The notes: generated from the letters alone by a model not told the origin. A stretch of 64,000 nt of DNA from CAZGKW01 sp964526295 (GCA_964526295.1 CAZGKW010000002.1:62001-126000); one strand, 5' to 3'. Numbered from the stretch's first letter, positions 17,917-27,170 are shown. Numbers and translations: made by a program.

Positions 17917-18876
17917 TCACCTACGGAGGGGGGCTTCCTCCTTGACGGCGCGTCGTCGTCGGCCTCGGGGCGGGGCGTCGATGACCGGCGGAAGCGGCCG
18001 CTGCGAGCGCCGCAGGTCGCGGAGCCGGTGTGCGAGCAGCCACTCCCACAAGGCATCGTCCGGGTAGGCCCTGTCCCAGGAGTTGTGCTTGACGCCGGGC
18101 ACCTCGGTGTATCGCAGTTCGCGGGCCCGGGCCTTGACGAGGGCCGCGACGATCTTGCGGCTGTTCTCCGGTTCGACGACGTTGTCCTCGCTTCCGTGCC
18201 ACACCCAGATGGGGATGTGGCGGACCTTCGCGGCCGCCGACGGATCCGTGCCGCCGCAGATCGGCACGACGGCGGCGAAGCTCCGGGGATAGGCCTCGGC
18301 CAGCTGGAACGTGCCGAACCCGCCCATCGAGAGGCCCGTCAGGTAGACCCGGTCGGTGTCAACGGCATACTGGCGGACGGTCTGCTTCAGGGCGCCGACG
18401 GCGACCTTCCGGTTGTCATCCGACCAGCCGCCCATGCTCTGGGGGATAACGACGATGAACGGGAAGTCGCCTTTGCGCCGCTTGATTTCCTTTGGGACGC
18501 CCTGCTTGAGGACCTTCTCGCCGTCGGTGCCGCACTCGCCGCGGCCGTGCAGGAAGAGGATCGTCGGCCACGGTTTTTTGGGGTCGTAGTCGAGGGGCAC
18601 CCAGACCTGGTAGATGCGCTCGGCGCCGTCGGGCAGGCGGAACGTCTTCGGGAGGAAGCCGACGGTGCGGTTCGGATCGGCCATGACCTCCTCAAGCGTC
18701 GGCGTGGAACTGTCGCCGGCCGGCGTCTCGGACCCGCTCTCCGGCGCTGCGGCGCCGGGTGCCTCAGGGGCGGTCGAGGGCGTTGACGGGCTGGCTGCGA
18801 GTCCGCGGGTGGCACCGGTGGCCGCCGAGGCAAACAGGGCGAGCAGTGCGACGAACGTCGATCGGCGTCGTGGCAT
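17917..18876 (-). CDS. Exported esterase/peptidase of the alpha/beta-hydrolase fold
   Basis: The 319-residue protein starts with a signal peptide (MPRRRSTFVALLALFASAA, then a Pro/Ala/Ser-rich stretch to about residue 60). The hydrolase follows, with the oxyanion loop ILFLHGRGECGTDG, nucleophile elbow GLSMGGFG, acid loop WHGSEDNVV and catalytic His in GVKHNSW. This is the arrangement of dienelactone-hydrolase/phospholipase-like esterases found in planctomycete carbohydrate-degrading sets. A basic, Arg-rich tail closes it. GGAG precedes the ATG at 18876; the longer frame to 18939 is less likely. It would act in the periplasm or outside; substrate unknown, possibly an acetyl or feruloyl ester. 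Confidence 0.87.
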   Translation of the reverse strand: MPRRRSTFVALLALFASAATGATRGLAASPSTPSTAPEAPGAAAPESGSETPAGDSSTPTLEEVMADPNRTVGFLPKTFRLPDGAERIYQVWVPLDYDPKKPWPTILFLHGRGECGTDGEKVLKQGVPKEIKRRKGDFPFIVVIPQSMGGWSDDNRKVAVGALKQTVRQYAVDTDRVYLTGLSMGGFGTFQLAEAYPRSFAAVVPICGGTDPSAAAKVRHIPIWVWHGSEDNVVEPENSRKIVAALVKARARELRYTEVPGVKHNSWDRAYPDDALWEWLLAHRLRDLRRSQRPLPPVIDAPPRGRRRRAVKEEAPLRR

Positions 18877-19108
18877 TCGGGTTCTCCGGTCAGGCGTCGT
18901 TATGGCTCGGCGTGTCGGCCTTCGTTCTCGGCGCGCCACTATACCTCCCGCCGGTCAGCGCGTCGATTGGACGTCCGCCCCGACGAGCGGTCCCACCGCT
19001 TCACGGCCGGCACCGCATCCAGGAGGCCCGGTCGTGGACAGCCCACAGGGGCCGCACTATGATGGGCGGTGACGGCCGCGGGGCGTCCTGGCGGGAAGGG
19101 AGGGGCTG

Positions 19109-20710
19109 ATGAGCGGTGGCGGAGGCACGATGAATCGGCGAGGCGATCTCACGCGACGGCGGTTCCTGCGGTCGGCCGGCGGAGCGATGGCGGCCGCGGC
19201 GGCCGGCGCGACGCTCGGTCCGTGGGCTCGCCCGGTCCGCGCCGCCGCGAAGCACGACCCGCCCGACATCCTTCTCATCATGGCCGACGACATGGGCTTC
19301 TCGGACCTCGGGTGCTACGGCGGCGAGGTCCGGACGCCGCACGTCGACGGCCTGGCCCGCAGCGGCGTCCGCTTCACCCAGTGCTACAACAACGCCAAGT
19401 GCGGGCCGACGCGGGCGTCCCTGCTCACGGGCTTGTACGACCAGCAAGTGGGCACCCGGCCGCTGAAGCACTGCGTCACCCTCGCCGAAGTGCTCAGGAC
19501 GGCCGGCTACCGGACGCTGATGACCGGCAAGTGGCACCAGGGCGAGCTCCCCGTGAAGCGGGGCTTCGACCGCTACTACGGCCTGGCCGACGGGTGCTGC
19601 AACTTCTGGAACCCCGGCAAGCAGCGCGAGGGCGAGCCGCCGCCCGGCCGGAAGTGGGACCGCTGGCGGCGATGGGCCATCGACGACAACGTCTACCAGC
19701 CCTACACCCCCGAGGACCCCGACTTCTACACCACCGACGCGTTCACGGACTACGCCCTCCGCTACCTCGACGAGTACGGCCGGGAGGATCGGCCTATCTT
19801 TCTGTACCTGGCGTACACAGCGCCGCACTATCCGCTGCACGCCTGGCCGGAGGACATCGCCCGCTACCGCGACACGTACACCGTGGGGTGGGACGAGGTC
19901 CGCCGGCGGCGGTGGGAACGGCAGGTGGCGATGGGCCTGGCCGACGCGCACTGGAGCACGTCGTCGCGCGACCCCTCCGTCACGCCCTGGGAGGAGGCCG
20001 GGAACAAGGACGAGTGGGCCCTCAAAATGGCCGTCTATGCCGCCATGATCGACCGGATGGACCAGAACATCGGCCGCGTGCTGGAGAAGTTCCGCCGACT
20101 CGGCCGGCTGGAGAACACGCTGGTCGTCTTCCTGTCGGACAACGGCGGCTGCGCCGAGAACGTGAACAGGACGCCGGACATCCCGCCGGGGCCGCTTCCC
20201 TCGTACCGGACGGTGGACCAACCCTGGGCCAATGCCTCCAACACGCCGTTTCGCAAGTACAAGTCGTGGGACCACGAGGGCGGCATCTGCACGCCGCTGG
20301 TGGTCTCCTGGCCGCGGGTGGTCCGCGAAGGCGGGCGGATCGACCGTCACGTCGGCCACGTCATCGATGTGATGGCCACGTTCTGCGAGGTGGCCGGGGC
20401 CGAGTACCCGACCGAGTACGCCGGGCACAAGGTGCTTCCGCTGGAGGGCAGGTCGCTCCGGCCGCTCTTCGAGGGCAAAGACCGCCCCGGCCACGAGGCC
20501 TTGTACTGGCAGTTCGGCCGCTCGAAGGCCGTCCGGACGGGGAAGTGGAAGCTGGTCGCTCACGGCCGGGCCGGCTGGGAGCTGTACGACATGGAGGCCG
20601 ACCGGTGCGAACTGCACGACCTCGCCTCCGACCATCCCGACCGCGTCCGGTCCATGGCTGCGATGTGGGACCGGTGGCGGGCCCGGTGCCAGCGGGACTA
20701 CCAGGGCTGA
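19109..20710 (+). CDS. Tat-exported formylglycine sulfatase
   Basis: The 533-residue enzyme belongs to the type I arylsulfatase family, which removes sulfate from sugars or aryl esters. A twin-arginine signal (TRRRFLRSAGG, about residues 14-24) precedes an alanine-rich h-region. Catalytic motifs include IMADDMGFSDLGCYGG (metal Asp pair), the formylglycine site CGPTRASLLTG with Cys98 in CxPxR, TGKWHQGE and FLSDNGGCAEN. The Cys must be converted by a formylglycine-generating enzyme, which is not in the window. GGGAGGGG precedes the ATG. Sulfated polysaccharide as substrate is inferred from lineage. Confidence 0.95.
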   Translation: MSGGGGTMNRRGDLTRRRFLRSAGGAMAAAAAGATLGPWARPVRAAAKHDPPDILLIMADDMGFSDLGCYGGEVRTPHVDGLARSGVRFTQCYNNAKCGPTRASLLTGLYDQQVGTRPLKHCVTLAEVLRTAGYRTLMTGKWHQGELPVKRGFDRYYGLADGCCNFWNPGKQREGEPPPGRKWDRWRRWAIDDNVYQPYTPEDPDFYTTDAFTDYALRYLDEYGREDRPIFLYLAYTAPHYPLHAWPEDIARYRDTYTVGWDEVRRRRWERQVAMGLADAHWSTSSRDPSVTPWEEAGNKDEWALKMAVYAAMIDRMDQNIGRVLEKFRRLGRLENTLVVFLSDNGGCAENVNRTPDIPPGPLPSYRTVDQPWANASNTPFRKYKSWDHEGGICTPLVVSWPRVVREGGRIDRHVGHVIDVMATFCEVAGAEYPTEYAGHKVLPLEGRSLRPLFEGKDRPGHEALYWQFGRSKAVRTGKWKLVAHGRAGWELYDMEADRCELHDLASDHPDRVRSMAAMWDRWRARCQRDYQG

Positions 20711-20775
20711 GGGGTCGCGGCGCGGCGGCCCCGCGGTCCGGCCCCGGGGGCCCACAAAAAAAGTTGCGGCAGGGC

Positions 20776-20814
20776 TTGACGTTCCAGTAGTTCACGACCT
20801 AGTATTATCCTGAA
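20776..20814 (+). promoter_or_regulatory. Promoter and possible ArsR operator of the envelope-transport operon
   Basis: TTGACG (20776-20781) and TAGTAT (20800-20805) are 18 bases apart. An interrupted inverted repeat, TTCA (20791-20794) and TGAA (20811-20814), straddles the -10 box, as expected for an autorepressing ArsR protein. The surrounding DNA is locally AT-rich. The promoter call is fair; the operator call is weak. Confidence 0.5.
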
Positions 20815-20830
20815 TTAGCGGAGGCCGACG

Positions 20831-21214
20831 GTGGTCAGCCAAGGCGCCAAATCAGAGCGGGGCCGGCGCGGCAGCCGGCGAGGTCGGCGAAGCCGGGCCG
20901 AGGCGGGCTCGACGCGCGGCCAGCCCATCCCCGAGCGGAAGCTCGGACGCGTGGCCCGGACCTTGAAGGCCGTGGCCCATCCGCATCGCCTGCGGATCCT
21001 GGAGGTGCTGGAGGCCGGCGAGCGGAACGTCGGCGACATCGTCGAGGCCACGGGCGCCAAGCCCGCCGTCACGAGCCAGCAGCTCGGGCTGATGCGGGAC
21101 CGGGGCATCCTGGAAGCCCGCCGCGAGGGGACGCACGTGTTCTACCGCATCGCCAACCCGCACGTTCTGGACGTGGTCCGGTGCATCCGCCGATCGTGCG
21201 GGGCCGACGAGTGA
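20831..21214 (+). CDS. ArsR-family winged-helix regulator
   Basis: The 127-residue protein has a very basic Arg/Gly-rich head (1-40) and then an ArsR-type winged helix: LKAVAHPHRLRILEVLE, the recognition-helix region AKPAVTSQQLGLMRDRGILEARR and the wing EGTHVFYRIA. The classical arsenic/metal CxC in the third helix is missing. Two cysteines spaced by four residues lie at the C-terminus (VVRCIRRSCGADE), so a thiol or persulfide signal is conceivable. It starts at GTG with GGAGG ahead. As first gene of the five-gene operon it is likely the local repressor. The signal is not deducible. Confidence 0.88.
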   Translation: MVSQGAKSERGRRGSRRGRRSRAEAGSTRGQPIPERKLGRVARTLKAVAHPHRLRILEVLEAGERNVGDIVEATGAKPAVTSQQLGLMRDRGILEARREGTHVFYRIANPHVLDVVRCIRRSCGADE

Positions 21215-21242
21215 GCGAACGACCTGCCGAAGGAGCTTGACC

Positions 21243-21719
21243 GTGAAGGCCGTGGGATGGATATCGATGGGGATCGCGATCGGCGCCGCGGGGATGGCCC
21301 TCGCCGTCTGGCAGCTCATGCCGGGGATGATGATCGTGACCGAGGAGGGCCGCCTGGGATTCGACGAGACGGTCGCCGCGATCGAGGCCGGCGCCAAGGA
21401 GAAGGGCTGGTCCTCGCCCGGCACGCTGCACCTCAACAGGAGCATGGCGAAGCACGGGGTGGAGATGAAGCCGCAGGTCAAGATCGTCCAGCTCTGCCAC
21501 CCGGAGTACGCAAAACGGGTGCTGGAAACCGACCGCTATGTCTCGAGCCTGATGCCGTGTACGATCGCCGTGTGGGAGGCCGACGACGGAACGGTCCGCG
21601 TCTCGAAGATGAACACGGGCCTGATGGGGAAGCTGTTCGGCGGCACGATTGCGGAGGTGATGGGCGGTCCGGTGGCCGCCGACGAGGCGGCGATCCTGTC
21701 GGAGGTCGTGAAGGAATAA
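21243..21719 (+). CDS. DUF302 membrane-anchored protein
   Basis: The 158-residue protein begins with one membrane helix (VGWISMGIAIGAAGMALAVW) and continues as a DUF302 domain: RLGFDETVAAIEAGAKEKGW, VKIVQLCHPEYAKRVLE and MPCTIAVWEADDGTVRVSKMN. The function of DUF302 is not settled. The start is the GTG at 21243 (AGGAG seven bases ahead); the TTG six bases earlier is too close to that site. It lies 28 bases after the ArsR gene and 67 bases before the transporter, consistent with one operon. Confidence 0.85.
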   Translation: MKAVGWISMGIAIGAAGMALAVWQLMPGMMIVTEEGRLGFDETVAAIEAGAKEKGWSSPGTLHLNRSMAKHGVEMKPQVKIVQLCHPEYAKRVLETDRYVSSLMPCTIAVWEADDGTVRVSKMNTGLMGKLFGGTIAEVMGGPVAADEAAILSEVVKE

Positions 21720-21786
21720 GCGCGGGATCCCCCGGCGCGCGGGGGCGGTCCGACCGCCGGCGCCGAAGCGGGGAGGAGACGGATCC

Positions 21787-24687
21787 ATGAAGCAGGCTCC
21801 GGCCGTCGTGCGTTTCGCCGTGGACCGGCCGTGGACCGTCACGGCGGTGATGGTGGCGGCGACGCTGGCCCTGGCGCTCGCGGCTGCTCTGCCCAGCCTG
21901 TGGCCGGACGCCTTTCCGTTCCTCTATCCCGTTCGCGTCGACACCGACCCGGAGAACATGCTGCCGGAGGACGAGCCGGTCCGCGTCTTCCACGACCGGA
22001 TGAAACGGGAGCTTTCGCTCCACGACATGGTCGTCGTCGGCGTGGTCAACGACGAGCACCCCGAGGGCGTGTTCAACCCGGCGTCGCTGGCGAAGGTCCA
22101 TGCCCTGGCGGAGTTTGCCGAGACGCTTCGCTGGCCCGGCCCGGACGACCCGGAGAAGACGGTCGGCGTGGTCGTCCAGGACCTGATCGCCCCGTCGACG
22201 GTGGACAACATCGAGCAGGCCGGCCTGGGGACCATCCGGTTCGAGTGGCTCATGCCGCAGCCGCCCGAGACCCAGGAAGCCGCCCTGGCGGTCCGCCGCA
22301 AGGCCCAGGACATCCCCTTCCTCGACGGGACGCTCGTTTCCGACGACGGGAAGGCCCTGGCGCTCTACCTGCCGCTGACGTCGAAGGACCTCTCCTACCG
22401 GGTCTACTCGGCCGTCCGGGAGGAGATCGCGACGTACGGCGGGCCGGAGGAGTGGCACATCACCGGTCTGCCGGTGGCCGAGGACACCTTCGGCGTCGAG
22501 ATGTTCAAGCAGATGGCCATCTCCGCCCCCCTCGCGATGCTCGTCATCTTCATCCTGATGTTCGTCTTCTTTCGCAAGGTCGTCCTCATCCTCGCGCCGA
22601 TGATCGTGGCGATGGTCTCGGTGATCGCGGCGATGGGCCTGCTGATCGCGACCGGCAAGACCGTCCACATCATGTCGTCGATGGTCCCGATCTTCATCAT
22701 GCCGATCGCCGTCCTCGACGCCGTCCACATCCTGTCGGAGTTCTTCGACCGGTACCAGGAGACGCGGGACCGGCGGCGGACGATCCTCGCGACGATGCGG
22801 ACGCTGTTCGTGCCGATGCTCTACACGTCGCTGACGACGGCGGCGGGGTTCGCGTCGCTGGCCCTGACGCCGATCCCGCCGGTCCAGATGTTTGGCTTGT
22901 ACGTGGCGTTCGGAGTGATGGTGGCGTGGCTGGCGACGGTCGTGTTCTGTCCGGCCTACATCATGTTCATCCCGGAGCGGCGGCTCGAAGGCTTCGGCCT
23001 GAAGCGGGAGGAGGCGGAGGAGGCCCACGCTCGGACGCCGATGTCGCGGCTCCTGAGGGCCATGGGGCAGGGGACATGCCGTTTCGCCCACTTGGTGCTG
23101 GTCCTGGCGGCGGTGGCGGTGGCCGTGGCCGTCTACGGCATTTCCAAGATCCGCATCAACGACAATCCGACGAAGTGGTTCACGGGGTCGCATCCCATCC
23201 GCGTGGCCGACCGCGTCCTGAACGAGCACTTCGGCGGGACGTACATGGCCTACCTGGCCCTGGAGCCGGCGGAGCCCGCCCTCGTGACGAATTCGTATGT
23301 TGAGGAGCTGAGCGGCCGGCTCGCCGCCGAGGGCGAGGAGCGGAAGGAGATGGTTCCGAAGGCGCCGGAGGCATTCGCCGCCGTCGTCGAGAGAGCGCAG
23401 CAAGCCGAAACCGGCGAGCCGGTCGTGGGCCTCCTGGACCGGCTGGACGCCTTCGCGGGCGAGAAGCTCGACGCGGCTGAGGGCGACGCCTGGGACGCCT
23501 GGGACCAGGCATCCCTCTTCCTGAGCGCCGAGCGACAGCGGCTCCACACGTTCAAGGACCCGGAGGTCCTGCGGTGGGTCCGCTCGGTCCAGGACCACCT
23601 CGCCGCCGAGACCGGCGGGCGGGTCGGCAAGTCGAACTCGCTCGCCGACATCGTCCGGACGGTCTACCGCGAGCTGATGGGCGGCGAGGCGGAGCACTTC
23701 CGCGTCCCCGACACGGCCCCGGCGGTGGCCCAGTGCCTCATCCAGTACCAGTCCAGTCACCGACCGCAGGACCTGGACCACTTCGTGACGCCCGACTACC
23801 GCACCAGCTCCGTCTGGGTCCAGCTCCGCAGCGGCGACAACCGCGACATGAAGGCCGTCACGGAGGCGGTGGACGCGTTCGTGGCGGCCAACCCGCCGCC
23901 CGTGCCGCTCGGGCACCGCTGGTTCGGCCTCACGTATATCAACGTGATCTGGCAGGAGAAGATGGTGGCGGGGATGCTCCAGGCGTTCCTGGGCTCGTTC
24001 CTGGTGGTGGTGTTGATGATGACGCTGCTGTTCCGCTCGGCCCTGTGGGGCCTGCTCTCGATGATTCCGCTGACGGTGACCGTGGGAGTGATCTACGGCG
24101 TGGTGGGCCTGGTGGGGAAGGACTACGACATGCCGGTGGCGATCCTCTCGGCCTTGACGCTGGGCCTGGCGGTGGATTACGCCATCCACTTCCTCGCCCG
24201 GAGCCGCGAGGCCCGCCGGACGCACGGTTCGTGGGAGGCCGCCGTGCCGCACGTCTTCGGCGAGCCCGCCCGGGCCATCGCGCGGAACGTGGTCGTCGTC
24301 GGCGTCGGGTTCCTGCCGCTGCTCGCCGCCCCGTTGGTGCCGTACAAGACGGTCGGCATCTTCATGGCGGCGATCCTGGTGCTGGCGGGGATCGCCTCGC
24401 TGCTGATCCTGCCGGCCCTGATCCGCATGCTGGAGAGGTGGCTCTTCCCGGAGACCCGGAAGCGGGCCGTGACGTGCATGTGCGGGACGTGTATCGTGTC
24501 GGCGGTGGCCCTGGTGGCCCTGGTGGCCGTGAATGTCCACCAGTTTCTGGCCGTCGGATGGACTCACCTGACGTGGGCCAGCCTGCCGGCCATCGTGGTG
24601 CTGGCGGGCGCCTGCGGCCTGATGTCGCTTCGCCAAGCCTGCCGCACGGGCGAGGAAGGGGCGAATGGCCCATCAGGGGGGAGTTGA
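21787..24687 (+). CDS. MMPL/RND-family transporter
   Basis: The 966-residue inner-membrane protein has the two-fold RND layout of the MMPL/HpnN branch. It has an N-terminal helix, a large periplasmic domain beginning VRVDTDPENMLPEDEPVR, helices 2-6 (about 245-400), a loop with a second NDNPTKWF-type start, a second periplasmic domain, and helices 8-12 (about 735-960) including LSALTLGLAVDYAIHFLARSREARR. The conserved GLAVDYAIHF is the proton-relay region of this family. Members export lipids, hopanoids or other hydrophobic compounds. GGGAGGAG precedes the ATG. LolA-like and beta-barrel genes directly behind it suggest delivery to the outer membrane. Confidence 0.92.
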   Translation: MKQAPAVVRFAVDRPWTVTAVMVAATLALALAAALPSLWPDAFPFLYPVRVDTDPENMLPEDEPVRVFHDRMKRELSLHDMVVVGVVNDEHPEGVFNPASLAKVHALAEFAETLRWPGPDDPEKTVGVVVQDLIAPSTVDNIEQAGLGTIRFEWLMPQPPETQEAALAVRRKAQDIPFLDGTLVSDDGKALALYLPLTSKDLSYRVYSAVREEIATYGGPEEWHITGLPVAEDTFGVEMFKQMAISAPLAMLVIFILMFVFFRKVVLILAPMIVAMVSVIAAMGLLIATGKTVHIMSSMVPIFIMPIAVLDAVHILSEFFDRYQETRDRRRTILATMRTLFVPMLYTSLTTAAGFASLALTPIPPVQMFGLYVAFGVMVAWLATVVFCPAYIMFIPERRLEGFGLKREEAEEAHARTPMSRLLRAMGQGTCRFAHLVLVLAAVAVAVAVYGISKIRINDNPTKWFTGSHPIRVADRVLNEHFGGTYMAYLALEPAEPALVTNSYVEELSGRLAAEGEERKEMVPKAPEAFAAVVERAQQAETGEPVVGLLDRLDAFAGEKLDAAEGDAWDAWDQASLFLSAERQRLHTFKDPEVLRWVRSVQDHLAAETGGRVGKSNSLADIVRTVYRELMGGEAEHFRVPDTAPAVAQCLIQYQSSHRPQDLDHFVTPDYRTSSVWVQLRSGDNRDMKAVTEAVDAFVAANPPPVPLGHRWFGLTYINVIWQEKMVAGMLQAFLGSFLVVVLMMTLLFRSALWGLLSMIPLTVTVGVIYGVVGLVGKDYDMPVAILSALTLGLAVDYAIHFLARSREARRTHGSWEAAVPHVFGEPARAIARNVVVVGVGFLPLLAAPLVPYKTVGIFMAAILVLAGIASLLILPALIRMLERWLFPETRKRAVTCMCGTCIVSAVALVALVAVNVHQFLAVGWTHLTWASLPAIVVLAGACGLMSLRQACRTGEEGANGPSGGS

Positions 24688-24741
24688 CTCGCGTTTCGCC
24701 GGCGGGCTTGCCCGCCGCGCACCGTAAGGAAGGAGATTGTG

Positions 24742-25572
24742 ATGCCTACGAAGCGATATCTGGCCGCAGCCACGAGTTGGCTCGTCCTGGTGTCGGCCGG
24801 TGCGGTTGCCGCCCGGGCCGCCGAGGCGCCCTCGGTCGACGAGATCGTCAAGCGGACGAACTACGTCGCCTATTACCAGGGCAAGGACGGACGGGCCCGG
24901 GTCAAGATGGCCATCACCGACGCCCAGGGCCGCGAGCGGAACCGCGAGTTCACTATCCTTCGCCGCGACGACCAGCCCGGGGACGTCAAGGACGCCGACT
25001 TCACCGGCGAGCAGAAGTTCTACGTCTACTTCCGTCGCCCCGCCGACGTCAACCGGATGGTCTTCATGGTCCACAAGCACCTCGACCGCGACGACGACCG
25101 GTGGCTGTACCTGCCGGCGCTGGACCTGACGAAGCGGATCGCGGCCACCGACAAGCGGACCAGCTTCGTCGGGTCGGACTTCTTTTACGAGGACGTCTCG
25201 GGCCGCAGCACCGACCTCGACACGCACGAGCTGGTCCAGACCACCGACACGTTCTACGTCCTGAAGAACACGCCGAAGGAGCCCGACGAGGTCGAGTTCA
25301 GTCATTTCACTATGTGGATCCACAGGCAGACCTTCATCCCGGTCCAGGTCGACTACTTCGACAAGCAGGGCACGAAGTATCGCCAGGCGAAGGCCCTGAA
25401 GGTCGAGACGATCCAGGGCTACCCGACCGTCGTCAAATCGGTCATGAAGGACCTCCGCGAGGGCGGCCAGACGCTCCTCGAATACTCCGACGTGACGTAC
25501 GATATCGGTCTGCCGGAATCGATCTTCACCGAACGGTACCTTCGCAGCCCACCGAGGCAATACCTGAAATGA
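24742..25572 (+). CDS. Outer-membrane lipoprotein-sorting (LolA-like) periplasmic protein
   Basis: The 276-residue protein has a signal peptide (LAAATSWLVLVSAGAVAARA) and then the LolA-like fold seen next to MMPL transporters: DEIVKRTNYVAYYQGKDGRA, MVFMVHKHLDRDDDRWLYLP, RTSFVGSDFFYEDVSGR and an antiparallel-barrel C-terminus. Members are thought to carry hydrophobic cargo across the periplasm. AAGGAAGGAG is seven bases before the ATG at 24742; a GTG one codon earlier is less likely. The stop overlaps the start of the next gene (ATGA), implying coupled translation with the beta-barrel. Confidence 0.9.
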   Translation: MPTKRYLAAATSWLVLVSAGAVAARAAEAPSVDEIVKRTNYVAYYQGKDGRARVKMAITDAQGRERNREFTILRRDDQPGDVKDADFTGEQKFYVYFRRPADVNRMVFMVHKHLDRDDDRWLYLPALDLTKRIAATDKRTSFVGSDFFYEDVSGRSTDLDTHELVQTTDTFYVLKNTPKEPDEVEFSHFTMWIHRQTFIPVQVDYFDKQGTKYRQAKALKVETIQGYPTVVKSVMKDLREGGQTLLEYSDVTYDIGLPESIFTERYLRSPPRQYLK

Positions 25573-27158
25573 GCGGCACAGGGCCCTGTGCGTGGCGAGA
25601 TGGATGCGCGGGCTCGCATGGCCCACCGACTGCGCTCGGTGGGCTGCCGTTCGCCGTCGCTCTTGCGCTCGGGCTGGCCCTGGCCGCACCGGCGGGCGCC
25701 GAGGAACCGGCCCTGCCCGAGGGGCTGGCACCCGGGCCCGGGGCGGGGGGGGACGGGCCCGCACTGCCGGAGGGGCCCGGCCCCGATGAACCGGCACTGC
25801 CCGATGGCCTCGGCGAACCCGAAGCGGGACCCGGCGAGCCGGCCCTCCCCGAAGGTCTGGAGGGCCCCCCCGAAGCCGGCCCCGACGAGCCCGCGCTGCC
25901 CGAAGGGCCCGCGGCCGGACCCGGAGAGCGCCCCGAGGAGGGACCGTTCGAGCTGCCCTTCGACCTGGCGGGCTTCTGGGAGGTCCGCGGCGGGCTTCGC
26001 CTCCAGGACAGTGACTTTGCCGACGACGCCTCCATCGGCGAGACGCGGCTCCAGCTCGACGCCGAGAAGGCCTTCGACCGGCTCACGTTCCACCTGACCA
26101 CCGACCTGATCTATGACCCCGTTCTGAACGATCACGGCCTCGACCTGGAGGAGGGCCGCGGCTGGCTCGACCTCCGGGAGGCCTGGGTCATGACCCGGCC
26201 CACCGAGTGGATGGACGTCAAGGCCGGCCGGCAGGTCCTGACCTGGGGGACGGGCGACCTCCTCTTTCTCAACGACCTTTTCCCGAAGGACTTCGTCTCA
26301 TTCTTCATCGGCCGCGACACCGAGTACCTGAAGGCCCCGTCCGATGCCCTGAAGGTCTCGCTTTTTTCGGACCTGGCGAACCTCGACGTCGTTTACACGC
26401 CGCGGTTCGACCCCGACCGGTTCATCACGGGCGAGCAGGTCAGCTACTGGAACCCCTTCCTGGGCCGCCGCGCCGGCCGCGACGCCCTCGTCGACCCCCT
26501 CGACCGCGACCGGTGCTTCAAGGACGACGAGGTGGCGCTGCGCCTCTACCGCATGGTCCAGGGCGTCGAGCTGGCCGCCTACGGGTATCACGGCTTCTGG
26601 AAGGGCCCGGTGGGGTTCGACCCGGCGGCGGGACGGGCGACGTTCCCCCGCCTGGCGGTCTACGGGGCGAGCGTCCGGGCCCCGCTCGGTCCGGGCATCG
26701 CCAACGTTGAGGTCGCCTACTACGATTCGCTCCAGGACCGTTCCGGGAACGACCCGTTCGTCCCGAACAGCGAGTGGCGGCTGCTCGTCGGGTACGAGCA
26801 GGAGATCGCGAAGGAATTGACGGCCGGGGTCCAGTACTACGTCGAGCTGCTCCGCGATTTCCGGGCGTTCGAGGCGTCGCGTCCTCCGGGTGCACCCGAC
26901 CGTCAGCGGGAACGCGACCTGGTGACGCTTCGCCTGACGCAGCTCCTGATGAACCAGGACCTGGAGCTGTCGCTCTTCACGTTCTACTCGCCCACCGACC
27001 AGGACGCCTATCTCCGGCCGCGCGCGAGCTACAAGGTGACCGACCGGTGGAAGGTGGAGGCGGGGGCGAACGTCTTCTTCGGCCGGCGGGACGACACGTT
27101 CTTCGGCCAGTTCGCGAGGAACACGAACTTCTATGTCGCCGCCCGCTACAGTTTCTGA
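25569..27158 (+). CDS. Outer-membrane beta-barrel (DUF1302-like) with repeat linker
   Basis: The 529-residue protein has a signal peptide (hydrophobic to about residue 45, cleavage near AGAEE) and a low-complexity linker (about 45-125) with five PALP(E/D)G units separated by Gly/Pro/Glu runs. A beta-barrel follows: FWEVRGGLRLQDSDF, LDLREAWVMTRPTEWMDVKAGRQVLTWGTGD, NPFVPNSEWR-type loops and alternating strands to a terminal ARYSF, a typical BAM signal ending in Phe. The KxGRQxLxWGxGD motif matches DUF1302-type porins found beside MMPL/LolA pairs. It overlaps the LolA-like gene by four bases. Probably the outer-membrane exit or acceptor of the system. Confidence 0.85.
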   Translation: MSGTGPCAWRDGCAGSHGPPTALGGLPFAVALALGLALAAPAGAEEPALPEGLAPGPGAGGDGPALPEGPGPDEPALPDGLGEPEAGPGEPALPEGLEGPPEAGPDEPALPEGPAAGPGERPEEGPFELPFDLAGFWEVRGGLRLQDSDFADDASIGETRLQLDAEKAFDRLTFHLTTDLIYDPVLNDHGLDLEEGRGWLDLREAWVMTRPTEWMDVKAGRQVLTWGTGDLLFLNDLFPKDFVSFFIGRDTEYLKAPSDALKVSLFSDLANLDVVYTPRFDPDRFITGEQVSYWNPFLGRRAGRDALVDPLDRDRCFKDDEVALRLYRMVQGVELAAYGYHGFWKGPVGFDPAAGRATFPRLAVYGASVRAPLGPGIANVEVAYYDSLQDRSGNDPFVPNSEWRLLVGYEQEIAKELTAGVQYYVELLRDFRAFEASRPPGAPDRQRERDLVTLRLTQLLMNQDLELSLFTFYSPTDQDAYLRPRASYKVTDRWKVEAGANVFFGRRDDTFFGQFARNTNFYVAARYSF

Positions 27159-27170
27159 CGGTCCGCAGCC

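Noticed and set aside
21478..24636. Long minus-strand open frame (1052 codons) opposite the MMPL gene
   Set aside because: His/Arg-rich text is the mirror of GC-biased third positions; the plus strand encodes a clear MMPL transporter.
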